Of a DNA stretch of 31,131 nucleotides, positions 1-7,963 are shown one piece after another. This DNA is from DASSWB01 sp035705495 (GTDB lineage Bacteria; Bacteroidota; Bacteroidia; Flavobacteriales; Flavobacteriaceae). Position 1 is the stretch's first letter, and each line of letters starts with the position of its first letter. The stretch spans positions 1 through 31,131 of the forward strand of contig DASSWB010000002.1 in assembly GCA_035705495.1 (NCBI GenBank). Reading direction: 5' to 3'. The notes beneath the pieces were generated by a model. It ran no database searches, was not told where the DNA came from, and worked only from the letters and a program-made list of their open reading frames with translations. The position numbers were made by a program, and so were the translations under genes.

Positions 1-98
<98 letters not shown>

Positions 99-102
99 CT
101 TT

Positions 103-136
103 AAGGCCCTTGCAGAAATGCAAGGGCCTTTTTTTG
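103..136 (+). terminator. Intrinsic terminator of the rRNA operon
   Basis: A perfect 12-bp stem, AAGGCCCTTGCA (103-114) with TGCAAGGGCCTT (119-130), is closed by a GAAA tetraloop of the GNRA type and followed by a T-run to about 135. It sits directly after the 5S rRNA and is the strongest terminator in the window, as expected for a highly transcribed operon. Confidence 0.93.
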
Positions 137-218
137 TTTATATACATTTTAAAAAATTCATCAAAAACATAAAATTTTTAGCTATAATTGTCGGCAATTT
201 TAGAATAAAAATATTCTG

Positions 219-986
219 ATGAAAAATGTTATTGTTGCCTTACTTCTTTTGATTTTTTTCGGATCATGTAAAAAGAAAGAAGAAACCACAAATGTGATGG
301 TTTTATCCTCAATTCATGGCGCTCATGCTATCAATCCTAATTATTCTTACAAGGATCTTTTTAATATTATTGAAACTTATAATCCCGATATCATCGGTGT
401 AGAAATACGCTCTGAAGACATGGGTCAGGATGATGATTATCTCAAAAATTTTTATCCGCTGGAAATGAGGATGGTGAAGGATTCTTTTCCAACAAAGTCT
501 GAAGGCTTGGATTTCTACGGTGAAGAGGTAAAAGGAAAACTCATTCCCATTGATGCTTTTAAAGATTCTACTTCAGAGTTGGGTCAATATGTTTATTTGG
601 AAAAGCTCCTCGTGAAGGATTCTGTTTTTTCAGAAAAGAAAATGGAAATTGGTCTTAAAGAATTACAAGGGAAACAAACAAAAATGGCTCTTGAATCTTC
701 CGCAGAAGAACTTATGAACGGGATATATGATATGATAACACGTGAATATTATCTCAAACTGGACAGTCTTTTATTAGATACCCCCTATGAGTATTTGTCT
801 GATTTCAATACTAAGAGAGATGTGGAAATAACTGCGAATGCTTTAAATCTTATCAAAAACAATACATCTAAGAAAATCCTTATTTTAGTCGGTGCAAATC
901 ACCGTGGAAGGATAATAGATTCCTTGAAAGGAGAAACTAGTATCAAATTGATTGAAAACTTGGAATTTATTTCGATTAAAAAATAA
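219..986 (+). CDS. Lipoprotein with TraB/TIKI-like (GxxH...E...GxxH) motif pattern
   Basis: This 255-residue protein starts with a lipoprotein signal (hydrophobic residues 3-14, lipobox FFGSC with the lipidated Cys at 17), so it should sit on the periplasmic face of a membrane. After the signal come SSIHGAH (30-36), a predicted helix, IIGVEIR (58-64) and, near the C-terminus, VGANHRGRI (224-232). That order of an early histidine motif, a central acidic residue after a beta strand and a late G-x-N-H motif resembles the TraB/PrgY/TIKI/ChaN-like superfamily, whose members are proposed metal-dependent hydrolases. The family link is inferred from these motifs and is not certain. It follows the rRNA terminator and may be cotranscribed with the lipoprotein 59 bases downstream. 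No convincing Shine-Dalgarno sequence is present, which is normal for this phylum. Confidence 0.8.
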   Translation: MKNVIVALLLLIFFGSCKKKEETTNVMVLSSIHGAHAINPNYSYKDLFNIIETYNPDIIGVEIRSEDMGQDDDYLKNFYPLEMRMVKDSFPTKSEGLDFYGEEVKGKLIPIDAFKDSTSELGQYVYLEKLLVKDSVFSEKKMEIGLKELQGKQTKMALESSAEELMNGIYDMITREYYLKLDSLLLDTPYEYLSDFNTKRDVEITANALNLIKNNTSKKILILVGANHRGRIIDSLKGETSIKLIENLEFISIKK

Positions 987-1045
987 GCTTAAAGCATAAT
1001 TCGATCTAACTGCATCTTATTCAACGAAAAATGGAAAATTTAATA

Positions 1046-1552
1046 ATGAAAAAATTTGTACTCATTCTTTTCATGGTTTTTTTAATCGCCTGTGGAAAAA
1101 CAGAAAATAATACTGAATCCGGTAATTCTACAGAGGATAGCAGAATCGAAATTTCAAATATGCTTGATCAATGGCACAAAGCGGCATCAGAAGCGGATTA
1201 TAATGGGTATTTTGAACTCATGGCGGCAGAATCCGTTTACATTGGTACCGACGCTAAGGAAAATTGGACCAAAAAAGAATTTATGAAATGGTCAAAGCCG
1301 TATTTTGACCGCGGTAAGGCGTGGAATTTTTCTACATTGAAAAGAAATATTTACACAGAAGATATAGGCAAGATAGCTTGGTTTGATGAATTGTTGGAAA
1401 CGCAAATGGGTATTGCCAGAGGTTCTGGGATACTGATAAGAGAAGGAAATTCATGGAAAATTAAACATTACGTATTGTCACTCACAATTCCTAATGAAAA
1501 AGTTGATGAAGTCACTGTTCTAAAAGAAATGGAACGTGAGATTATAAAATAA
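1046..1552 (+). CDS. SnoaL/NTF2-like lipoprotein (DUF4440 type)
   Basis: A 168-residue lipoprotein. I prefer the ATG at 1046 because it starts a clean signal (MKKFVLILFMVFLIAC, lipobox LIAC); an in-frame ATG at 1031 would add MENLI. The mature part begins with a polar Ser/Asn/Thr-rich tether, then an NTF2-like alpha+beta fold: an amphipathic helix with LDQWHKAASEADYNGYFELM, a strand with ESVYIGTDAKENWTKKEF, and late strands containing KIAWFDELLE and GSGILIREGNSWKIKHYVLS. This pattern is typical of SnoaL-like/DUF4440 proteins, which in bacteria are mostly of unknown substrate. The gene lies between two other exported proteins on the same strand. Its substrate and role cannot be read from the sequence. 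Confidence 0.82.
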   Translation: MKKFVLILFMVFLIACGKTENNTESGNSTEDSRIEISNMLDQWHKAASEADYNGYFELMAAESVYIGTDAKENWTKKEFMKWSKPYFDRGKAWNFSTLKRNIYTEDIGKIAWFDELLETQMGIARGSGILIREGNSWKIKHYVLSLTIPNEKVDEVTVLKEMEREIIK

Positions 1553-1614
1553 TTCGATTTGACATTATAAAAAGTGTTATCCTCGGTTCTATTTAAAAAC
1601 AAACTGGATTTCCG

Positions 1615-1622
1615 TACATTTG
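1615..1622 (+). promoter_or_regulatory. Candidate -7 box (TACATTTG) for the DUF2911 gene
   Basis: TACATTTG matches the Bacteroidota primary-sigma -7 consensus TAnnTTTG and lies 25 bases before the ATG at 1648. No good TTG is seen at 17-23 bases upstream, so the -33 half is weak. Confidence 0.4.
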
Positions 1623-1647
1623 AAAAAACAATTTTAAAATTTCAACA

Positions 1648-2481
1648 ATGAAAAAAATACTTTTAATTTTCGCTCTCCTTTTTTCGGGAATTAGCTTCGC
1701 ACAAATTCAAACCCCACAACCTTCACCTTATGGTAAAATAGAACAAGTTGTAGGTTTAACCGATGTAACCGTTGAATACTCAAGACCTGGGATGAGGGAC
1801 AGGGAAATTTTTGGTGGTCTCGTACCTTTCGGTGAAATGTGGAGAACTGGAGCAAACGAAAACACGAAAATTACTTTCAGTGATCCTGTTGAAATCAACG
1901 GCAAAAAATTGGATGCAGGAACCTACGCGATTTTTACGGTTCCCAGTAAAAACCAATGGGATGTGATTTTTTATTCTGATGTTCAAAATTGGGGGCTTCC
2001 TCAAAAATGGGATGATTCAAAGGTTGCTTTAAAAACAACAGCAAAAGTGATTAATATGCCCTTGAATATGGAAACTTTCACAATTCTTATTGATGAACTA
2101 AAGAACGATTCCGCAGTACTTAATTTTTTATGGGAGAACACCATAGCGTCATTGGAATTTAAAGTACCAACCGAGGAAAAAGCGATGACAAGTATAAAAC
2201 AAATAATGAATGGGCCTACTGGATCAGATTATTATGCAGCTGCAAATTATTATTATGAAACCGGAAAGGATTTGAAGCAGGCGTTAAATTGGATCAATAA
2301 AGCAGTGAAAGAAAATGATGCATTTTATATTTTAAGAAAAAAGGCACTTATTCAAGCTGAATTGGGTATGAAAAAGAAAGCAATAGAAACTGCAAGACTG
2401 TCTCTTGAAGGGGCCAAAAAAGCGAACAATAAGGATTATGTAAAAATGAATGAAGCTTCCATCAAAGAATGGGGTTCATAA
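1648..2481 (+). CDS. DUF2911 domain secreted protein with C-terminal helical repeat
   Basis: The protein has 277 residues. A Sec signal peptide ends at SFAQ (about residue 19). Residues 25-170 match the DUF2911 family: SPYGKIEQVVGLTDVTVEYSRP, then REIFGGLVPFGEMWRTGANE and the strand-rich segment with LDAGTYAIFTVPS and WDVIFYSD. Residues 180-277 are helical, with YYAAANYYYETGKDLKQALN and a following pair of helices that look like TPR units. The biochemical function of DUF2911 is unknown; the family is common in Bacteroidota and is exported. It has a candidate promoter at 1615 and ends in a terminator at 2511, so it is probably expressed as its own unit. Confidence 0.9.
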   Translation: MKKILLIFALLFSGISFAQIQTPQPSPYGKIEQVVGLTDVTVEYSRPGMRDREIFGGLVPFGEMWRTGANENTKITFSDPVEINGKKLDAGTYAIFTVPSKNQWDVIFYSDVQNWGLPQKWDDSKVALKTTAKVINMPLNMETFTILIDELKNDSAVLNFLWENTIASLEFKVPTEEKAMTSIKQIMNGPTGSDYYAAANYYYETGKDLKQALNWINKAVKENDAFYILRKKALIQAELGMKKKAIETARLSLEGAKKANNKDYVKMNEASIKEWGS

Positions 2482-2510
2482 GATGGTGCAATAATTCCTG
2501 AAAATTTAGA

Positions 2511-2538
2511 AACGCGGCAACATTTGCTGCGTTTTTTT
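2511..2538 (+). terminator. Intrinsic terminator after the DUF2911 gene
   Basis: The stem AACGCGGCAA (2511-2520) with TTGCTGCGTT (2524-2533) contains one G-T pair, has a three-base CAT loop and is followed by a T-run. It lies between two convergent genes and overlaps the stop codon of the minus-strand SRPBCC gene at 2537-2539. Confidence 0.85.
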
Positions 2539-2992
2539 ATGATTTCGCCATAAAATCAAAAGCTCCTTTTCTTAAATTAATTCCGTATTCAAGATAAGCC
2601 TTTAAACAAGCTGAAAAATTGGCCCATCCTTCCGTATTTTGCTGTAGCCATTTTATTCCGGACTCATCGTTTTCCATTTCTTTTTCAGTAATGCTTACCA
2701 ATGTGGCAGCACTTCCCGTAGGCGTTAAAAAAATCTCGACCAGTGTTTGGGTTTCCGCAGCACCATCCCATAAAAATGAAATCTTTTGGTTTGGCACAAC
2801 CTCGGTAACTTTTATGGGGACATCAACATCAAACTCGGGAAAGTTCCAGATCAAGCTTTTTCCTGTTTCCATTCGACCATTACTTTTGGAAATAAAATAA
2901 TTTGTCATTCCTAATGGATCCACAATCGCCTCGAAAACTTCATTGATTGATTTACTGATTTGTATGTTCGTTTTGATTTGAAGTTTTTTCAT
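2537..2992 (-). CDS. SRPBCC / AHSA1-like (START-fold) protein
   Basis: A 151-residue soluble protein without a signal. It shows the Bet v 1/START layout: an N-terminal strand QIKTNIQISKSINEVFEAIV, a cradle of strands including SLIWNFPEFDVDVPIKVTEV and ISFLWDG, and a C-terminal helix with GWANFSACLKAYLEYG, which is the hallmark of the AHSA1 (activator of Hsp90 ATPase-like) branch. Members bind hydrophobic ligands or act in stress, but most bacterial ones are uncharacterised. It starts 18 bases after the symporter stop codon and is the last gene of that run, so it is probably cotranscribed; a functional link to the symporter is not established. Confidence 0.87.
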   Translation of the reverse strand: MKKLQIKTNIQISKSINEVFEAIVDPLGMTNYFISKSNGRMETGKSLIWNFPEFDVDVPIKVTEVVPNQKISFLWDGAAETQTLVEIFLTPTGSAATLVSITEKEMENDESGIKWLQQNTEGWANFSACLKAYLEYGINLRKGAFDFMAKS

Positions 2993-3010
2993 TCCATAAA
3001 ATTTTGGTTA

Positions 3011-4702
3011 TCACACTTCTAATTTCTCAGATTTGAAAAATTGATTCAGAAAAATTGCTAATAACATGACGACTGCGCAGCCCAGAACATTCAACCATAA
3101 ATATGGCATAATCTCCATCGCCCAAACAATAATTACGACTACCTGCGTTATGAGGGCCGCGTAAAAAACTGCGTTACTTCGAACAAATTTAATAAAGAAT
3201 GCCAATAAAAATATACCCAAAACATTTCCGTAGAAAATGGATCCAATAATATTGACCAGTTGAATCAAATTATCAAAAAGATCGGCTACACTTGCGACCA
3301 TTATTGCGATGATTCCCCAAATAAGCGTAAACCATTTTGATGCTTTCACATAATGATCTTCGGTTTTATCGGGAACATTTCTTTTGTATAAATCTACAGC
3401 GGTTGTAGATCCCAATGCATTTAATTCTGAAGCTGTGGATGACATTGCGGCACTGAGAATTACCGCCAACAATAAACCCACCAATCCACGAGGAAGGTAG
3501 GTGAGGATAAAATGAATAAAAACATAATCTTTATCGTTGCTCTCCGCATCTTTGTCGGCTGCTTCAATAAACATCCTGGCATCTTTTCTCATTTCCATCT
3601 CTGCCTTATCCAACTTGATCAATTCTTCGGATAAAATTTTACTTTCTTCTGAAGTCTTGTCTTCTATTTTCGAATAAGAAAAAGTGGTTTTCCGTTTTAC
3701 TTGCTGAATACTATCGTGTGTTACAACCAAATCCTTATACTGTTCCGAATAATCAGAAGATAAAACTTCGCTGGTCGCGGAAGGGTTGAAATTCAAAGGT
3801 GTCTGGTTGAACTGATAAAAAACAAAAACCATCACACCCACCAATAAGATGAAAAACTGCATCGGAACTTTCAACAATCCATTAAAGATCATTCCCAACT
3901 GACTTTCTCTAACAGATCGGCCGCTTAAATAACGCTGTACCTGACTCTGATCCGTTCCGAAATAAGAAAGCGCCAAAAATGTGCCTCCAATAATTCCGCT
4001 CCAGAAGGTGTATCTATTATCAAAATCGAAAGAAAAATCCAGTACGTCCAATTTTCCATTTACCCCGGCAATCTCCAATGCATTTGTGAAGCTGATATTT
4101 TCCGGAAGAGCATCAATGATCAGAAAAAACACAATAAACATTCCCGTAAAAATCACTGCCATTTGCTGCTTCTGTGTTACGCTCACAGCTTTTGTTCCTC
4201 CAGAAACGGTATAAATAATGACCAAAATCCCGATGATAATGTTGAGTGTTGTCAAATTCCAACCCAATACTGCGGAAAGAATAATCGCGGGCGCAAATAT
4301 GGTTATTCCTGCAGATAAACCCCTTTGAATGAGAAACAGAACCGCAGTAAGCGTCCTCGTTTTTTTATCGAAACGGGTTTCCAAGTATTCATAGGCGGTG
4401 TAAACTTTGAGTCGGTGATAAATGGGAATAAAAACAACACAGATTATGACCATTGCAATGGGCAATCCGAAATAAAATTGAACGAAACCCATTCCGCTGT
4501 GAAAAGCCTGACCTGGTGTAGAAAGAAAGGTAATGGCACTTGCTTGCGTTGCCATAACTGATAGACCTATTGTCCACCACCGCGCTTCATTTCCTCCTCG
4601 GAGATAATCTTGAACATTTTTTCTGCCCCTGGTTTTATAAACACCGTAAAGGACTATAAAAAGTAAGGTTGCCGAGAGAATGAGCCAGTCAATTATTTCC
4701 AT
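3011..4702 (-). CDS. Sodium:solute symporter (SSS family)
   Basis: This inner-membrane protein has 563 residues and about 13 predicted helices. SSS hallmarks include the N-terminal YLRGGNEARWWTIGLSVMAT, the helix with QASAITFLSTPG, SYFGTDQSQVQRYLSGR (246-262) and the later LSAAMSSTASELNALGSTT (416-434), whose paired serines correspond to the Na2 sodium site of the fold. Residues about 299-392 form a long hydrophilic insert rich in Ser, Lys, Glu and Asp between two membrane segments, unusual compared with short-loop SSS transporters. The substrate cannot be deduced. The ATG directly follows the stop codon of a 36-residue membrane peptide (4703-4813), and the exported PIG-L deacetylase lies upstream, so uptake of a deacetylated sugar or related product is a reasonable inference. 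Confidence 0.93.
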   Translation of the reverse strand: MEIIDWLILSATLLFIVLYGVYKTRGRKNVQDYLRGGNEARWWTIGLSVMATQASAITFLSTPGQAFHSGMGFVQFYFGLPIAMVIICVVFIPIYHRLKVYTAYEYLETRFDKKTRTLTAVLFLIQRGLSAGITIFAPAIILSAVLGWNLTTLNIIIGILVIIYTVSGGTKAVSVTQKQQMAVIFTGMFIVFFLIIDALPENISFTNALEIAGVNGKLDVLDFSFDFDNRYTFWSGIIGGTFLALSYFGTDQSQVQRYLSGRSVRESQLGMIFNGLLKVPMQFFILLVGVMVFVFYQFNQTPLNFNPSATSEVLSSDYSEQYKDLVVTHDSIQQVKRKTTFSYSKIEDKTSEESKILSEELIKLDKAEMEMRKDARMFIEAADKDAESNDKDYVFIHFILTYLPRGLVGLLLAVILSAAMSSTASELNALGSTTAVDLYKRNVPDKTEDHYVKASKWFTLIWGIIAIMVASVADLFDNLIQLVNIIGSIFYGNVLGIFLLAFFIKFVRSNAVFYAALITQVVVIIVWAMEIMPYLWLNVLGCAVVMLLAIFLNQFFKSEKLEV

Positions 4703-4813
4703 TTATGAAAAGGTGTTCATGAAAAAATAAAACAACAGAATATATAACGCATTGGTAATAAGTACAATGGTATATGATTTTTTCCAAATGTACTTTGCGG
4801 GCTTCTCATCCAT
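4703..4813 (-). CDS. Small single-pass membrane protein upstream of the symporter (36 residues)
   Basis: The minus strand holds an ATG at 4813 and a TAA at 4705-4703, giving MDEKPAKYIWKKSYTIVLIT followed by NALYILLFYFFMNTFS. The first 13 residues are polar and positively charged (KPAKYIWKK), and residues about 14-32 form one hydrophobic helix, so an N-in single-pass topology is expected. It begins 5 bases after the PIG-L stop codon and its TAA directly abuts the symporter ATG, which strongly suggests translational coupling. Pairing of an SSS transporter with a small membrane protein is known (YjcH with ActP, YhdT with PanF in Escherichia coli), but those partners are longer and I see no sequence match. 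It may be an accessory subunit; an uncharacterised function is the honest label. Confidence 0.75.
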   Translation of the reverse strand: MDEKPAKYIWKKSYTIVLITNALYILLFYFFMNTFS

Positions 4814-4818
4814 AATTT

Positions 4819-7314
4819 CTATTCTTTTCCAATTGAAATTAAATTTGCAAAAAGGCGGTAGGCTCCTGGAACACCTTCGGGGAATTGTCTAAAAAAACTT
4901 AATCCGGTATAAATATAATAGCCTTTTCCGTATTTCGCCACTAAAAGACTTCCGTTTTTCTGATTCTCCCCTAAATCGTGGGCGGAAAGAATTGCATTGA
5001 ATTCCTTGGACCATTCGTCCGGGAAATAAAGTCCGCGTTCTTGGACCCAGTTCTCGAAATCTGCTTTTGTAATTTTATTTGGAGTATTCAAAACAGGATG
5101 TTCTGGCGTTAAAAAAATAATTTTCGCTTCTTCATCCGTTACCCGGTCTTTTGACAGTTTGAGCGGGAAAGGTGCAATGTTTTCAACTTTCACTCCGCGA
5201 TTGGTATTATACTGTACAATCAGGTTTCCTCCATTTTTTACAAATTCAAAAAGAATGTCCTGCTTAAAATTTAAGGTTTCAGAAATATTATAAGCCCTTA
5301 TTCCCATAACCACTGCATCAAAATTTTTCAAACTTTGTGATGAAATTTCTTCAGGTTTTAAAATCGCAACCTCATAACCAATTTGTTCCAGACTTTGCGG
5401 CACCACATCACCGGCGCCTTCAATATACGCTACACGCTTCCCTTTTTTATCAATTTTCAGTTTCACCGTTTTAAATTCGGAAGGGAAAAGAATGATTTGA
5501 GGTTTAATATGTTCATAATTTATTTGATCAATTTTTTGGGAAAAAGTCTCGCCATTACTTTCAATTTTTGCCGTCATCACAATGCTTTCCGCATTTTTTG
5601 GAGGAGTGATTTTAAATCTGATGAGTTTTTCTTCCCCTTTTTCTTTCAAAGAAATCTTTACTTCTTTGGGTTCAATTTGCCAGTTTTCAGGATGCGCTAT
5701 ACTTAATTTTCCAGAAAAATTTTCTTTGAATGATTTTACCTTGATCGTCACATCTTGTGTGGTGGAATCTGGAAATATATAAACCGCTTCAAGAGCCGCA
5801 ACTGAAACATCTGGAATGATTTTAAATGGAGCATAGACGGCGCCATGGATAATATCATTTTCCCTATACACAATTTCTCTTTCAAAAGGAATCGAACTGC
5901 CTTCAATTTCAATGTTGAAAATAACCTGATGATGATTGGGTGTTTCGGGCAATCCTCGTAATAGCTGGTTATCCACGGAATACATTCCAACACTTCCTTT
6001 TTTTTCCAACCAATACGGCGTCGTGTAGGGCGTGTCTTCTTCAATTTTAAACTGAAAGCTTTCTTCCCACTTCTGATTGTTTTTTAAAGGTTTTTCAGAA
6101 TCTAAAAAATCTTTTCCGGAGGAAGTTTTAATGCCAGAAAGTGAGATTTGCGCTGGACTCCTGTTTATAGCTTCTAAACTAATGGTTATGGTTTCCCCTT
6201 TTGTCGCTGTTTTTTGATCGGCAATGGCTTCCAAATATAAACCCGCACATGCAGCAATGATTTCTTTTATTTCTGTGGATTTTATTTTTCTCCAATGATC
6301 ATTTTCCAATTTTTGAATCAAAGAATATGCTTTCACCAACTGTGGCAAACTGGCGGAAGGATTTTTGAAATCAAAATTTTGTTGCACATCCGTTAGAATG
6401 TCGCCAATTGTTGCGCCTCCTTGAACCCGTTTCCATGAAGTGTCAATTCCTTCAAAAAGATTGCTCTTGTTTTCGGGGAGTTTTCCCTTGAGAAGTTCCA
6501 AATATTCGATTTCGCTTCCGCGGACTTCGGTGCTCCCAAAACCTTGTGATTGGTGCTGACTCCGACTCAATGCTGAAATTTCGGTGTTGGATTGACCAAA
6601 AAGGGGGTAATAAACACCACTTTCAATTTTTAAAAAATTCGATTTGTCGACTTTTTCAAAAGCTTCATGACTTCCGTAGAACCACCAAGAAGTGTTATAA
6701 AACAATCTTTTTGGTTGCCAAGGTTCAACAATTTCAAGTTGTTGGGGAAAAACACTTTCTTTTGAGGCCAAATCAAAAGCATTTACACTTAAAATTGCAG
6801 ATGCAGTGTGATGGCCGTGGGTTTTACCCGGTGTTCTATGGTCAAATCGATTTATTATAATATCTGGCCGGAATTTTCTGATGGCCCAAACAACATCTTT
6901 CAAGACTTCTTCTTGGTCCCAAATATTGAAGGTTTCCTCCGGATTTTTTGAATATCCAAAATCGTTTGCGCGTGAAAATAATTGTTCGCCTCCATCAATA
7001 TTTCTTGCGGCTAATAATTCTTGGGTTCGAATGACACCAAGACTTTCCCTGATTTCCGGTCCTATTAAATTTTGTCCGCCGTCGCCACGAGTTAAGGATA
7101 AATAGGCTGTTCTGGCGTTTTTTTCATTTGCAAAATAGGAGATGATTTTCGTGTTTTCATCATCTGGATGTGCGGCGATGTAGAGAACCGATCCGAGGAA
7201 ATTCAGTTTTTCCAACTTTTGATAAATTTCCGACGAACTTAGTGGTTCAGGCTTTTGTGCGGAAAGAAAGAAAGGGAAAAACAATATGAGGAGGAGAAAA
7301 TATGATTTCTGCAT
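4819..7314 (-). CDS. Exported PIG-L family deacetylase with C-terminal GATase-like domain
   Basis: I start it at the ATG at 7314 because this begins a good Sec signal (MQKSYFLLLILFFPFFLSAQ), giving 831 residues; the longer frame to 7395 would overlap the channel gene and place an odd tail before the signal. The PIG-L/LmbE zinc site is intact: AHPDDE at residues 48-53 and HGHH at 166-169, with TRGDGGQN (75-82) between. The family removes acetyl groups from N-acetylglucosamine-type substrates. A beta-sandwich-like middle follows (about 370-600), and residues about 615-830 look like a class I amidotransferase/ThuA-like Rossmann domain (GKRVAYIEGAGDVVPQSLEQ, then FDAVVMGIRAYN and GGNLIVQYN). The enzyme should act in the periplasm or outside. 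It heads a tight group with the small membrane peptide and symporter. Confidence 0.9.
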   Translation of the reverse strand: MQKSYFLLLILFFPFFLSAQKPEPLSSSEIYQKLEKLNFLGSVLYIAAHPDDENTKIISYFANEKNARTAYLSLTRGDGGQNLIGPEIRESLGVIRTQELLAARNIDGGEQLFSRANDFGYSKNPEETFNIWDQEEVLKDVVWAIRKFRPDIIINRFDHRTPGKTHGHHTASAILSVNAFDLASKESVFPQQLEIVEPWQPKRLFYNTSWWFYGSHEAFEKVDKSNFLKIESGVYYPLFGQSNTEISALSRSQHQSQGFGSTEVRGSEIEYLELLKGKLPENKSNLFEGIDTSWKRVQGGATIGDILTDVQQNFDFKNPSASLPQLVKAYSLIQKLENDHWRKIKSTEIKEIIAACAGLYLEAIADQKTATKGETITISLEAINRSPAQISLSGIKTSSGKDFLDSEKPLKNNQKWEESFQFKIEEDTPYTTPYWLEKKGSVGMYSVDNQLLRGLPETPNHHQVIFNIEIEGSSIPFEREIVYRENDIIHGAVYAPFKIIPDVSVAALEAVYIFPDSTTQDVTIKVKSFKENFSGKLSIAHPENWQIEPKEVKISLKEKGEEKLIRFKITPPKNAESIVMTAKIESNGETFSQKIDQINYEHIKPQIILFPSEFKTVKLKIDKKGKRVAYIEGAGDVVPQSLEQIGYEVAILKPEEISSQSLKNFDAVVMGIRAYNISETLNFKQDILFEFVKNGGNLIVQYNTNRGVKVENIAPFPLKLSKDRVTDEEAKIIFLTPEHPVLNTPNKITKADFENWVQERGLYFPDEWSKEFNAILSAHDLGENQKNGSLLVAKYGKGYYIYTGLSFFRQFPEGVPGAYRLFANLISIGKE

Positions 7315-7369
7315 TTTGTAATTATGGTTTAAAAGCAGTTCAAATATAACAATAGGAAATGAAAAGCTG

Positions 7370-7909
7370 CTAAAGCGCATCTTTACCTTCATCAATTAAT
7401 ACTTCTTTTTCAAGAATGGAAACAGCTTTTTGTAAAATGAGATTGTTTGGGTATGTAATAAATTCACCCTCAGAAGTCCGCAAATGCAGATGAAAAGCTT
7501 TGATATCTTCAATGTATGCTTCAATGGGCATTTCTTTATCGTGGATTTTTATTTTGTCTCCAATCTTATATGGAAATGAAAAAAACATGATCACTCCAGA
7601 GGTAATATTGCTTAAAATGGACCAAGTAGCAAACAAGGCAACACCAACTACGGCAAAAACCGAAGAAAAAATAATGGTCAATTTCTCCACTTCAACACCC
7701 CACGCGAGAAGAAGCAAAAATATTCCGATGAAATAAATTAATAGATTAATGTATCTGATCATTAATCGGGTCCGCGTCAAATTTAATCCTTCAATTCGAC
7801 CTGTTTTTTTCGCAAGCTTTCTTAACATGAGCCTGAACAGGTACAGCACCGAAATGATCACAAGAGAATAAATAATTCCAGCAGAATTGATGTCCCAGAA
7901 TTCTTTCAT
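7370..7909 (-). CDS. Small mechanosensitive channel of the MscS family
   Basis: The 179-residue protein has membrane segments at about 10-28, 50-70 and 76-110. The last is the pore-lining TM3, rich in small residues (SSVFAVVGVALFATWSILSN), and is followed by the MscS beta domain with YKIGDKIKI (114-122), EAYIEDI and FITYPNN (150-156). The C-terminal alpha/beta domain and gating portals of full-length MscS (about 286 residues in E. coli) are absent, so this is a minimal form. It probably relieves osmotic pressure or acts as a modulated ion channel. TATCTTTG lies 17 bases upstream of its start, so it may begin the transcript that runs into the PIG-L and symporter genes. It starts 54 bases after the Maf gene. 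Confidence 0.88.
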   Translation of the reverse strand: MKEFWDINSAGIIYSLVIISVLYLFRLMLRKLAKKTGRIEGLNLTRTRLMIRYINLLIYFIGIFLLLLAWGVEVEKLTIIFSSVFAVVGVALFATWSILSNITSGVIMFFSFPYKIGDKIKIHDKEMPIEAYIEDIKAFHLHLRTSEGEFITYPNNLILQKAVSILEKEVLIDEGKDAL

Positions 7910-7925
7910 ATCGATTTATTTTATG

Positions 7926-7933
7926 CAAAGATA
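7926..7933 (-). promoter_or_regulatory. Candidate -7 box (TATCTTTG) for the MscS-PIG-L-symporter run
   Basis: Read on the minus strand, TATCTTTG is a perfect TAnnTTTG and ends 16 bases before the ATG of the channel gene. No TTG lies at the standard 17-23-base spacing. It would allow expression independent of the Maf gene. Confidence 0.45.
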
Positions 7934-7963
7934 TGGCTTTGAAAGCTTTTACTTTTTCTGAAA

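Noticed and set aside
136..218. tRNA or other RNA gene after the 5S rRNA
   Set aside because: No cloverleaf or CCA end is seen; the strong terminator closes the operon.
1092..1286. Overlapping 64-codon frame inside the SnoaL-like lipoprotein gene
   Set aside because: Out of frame with a well-supported gene and without any protein feature.
7315..7395. N-terminal extension of the PIG-L protein to an ATG at 7395
   Set aside because: It overlaps the channel gene and precedes a clean Sec signal at 7314; the extension has no conserved feature.
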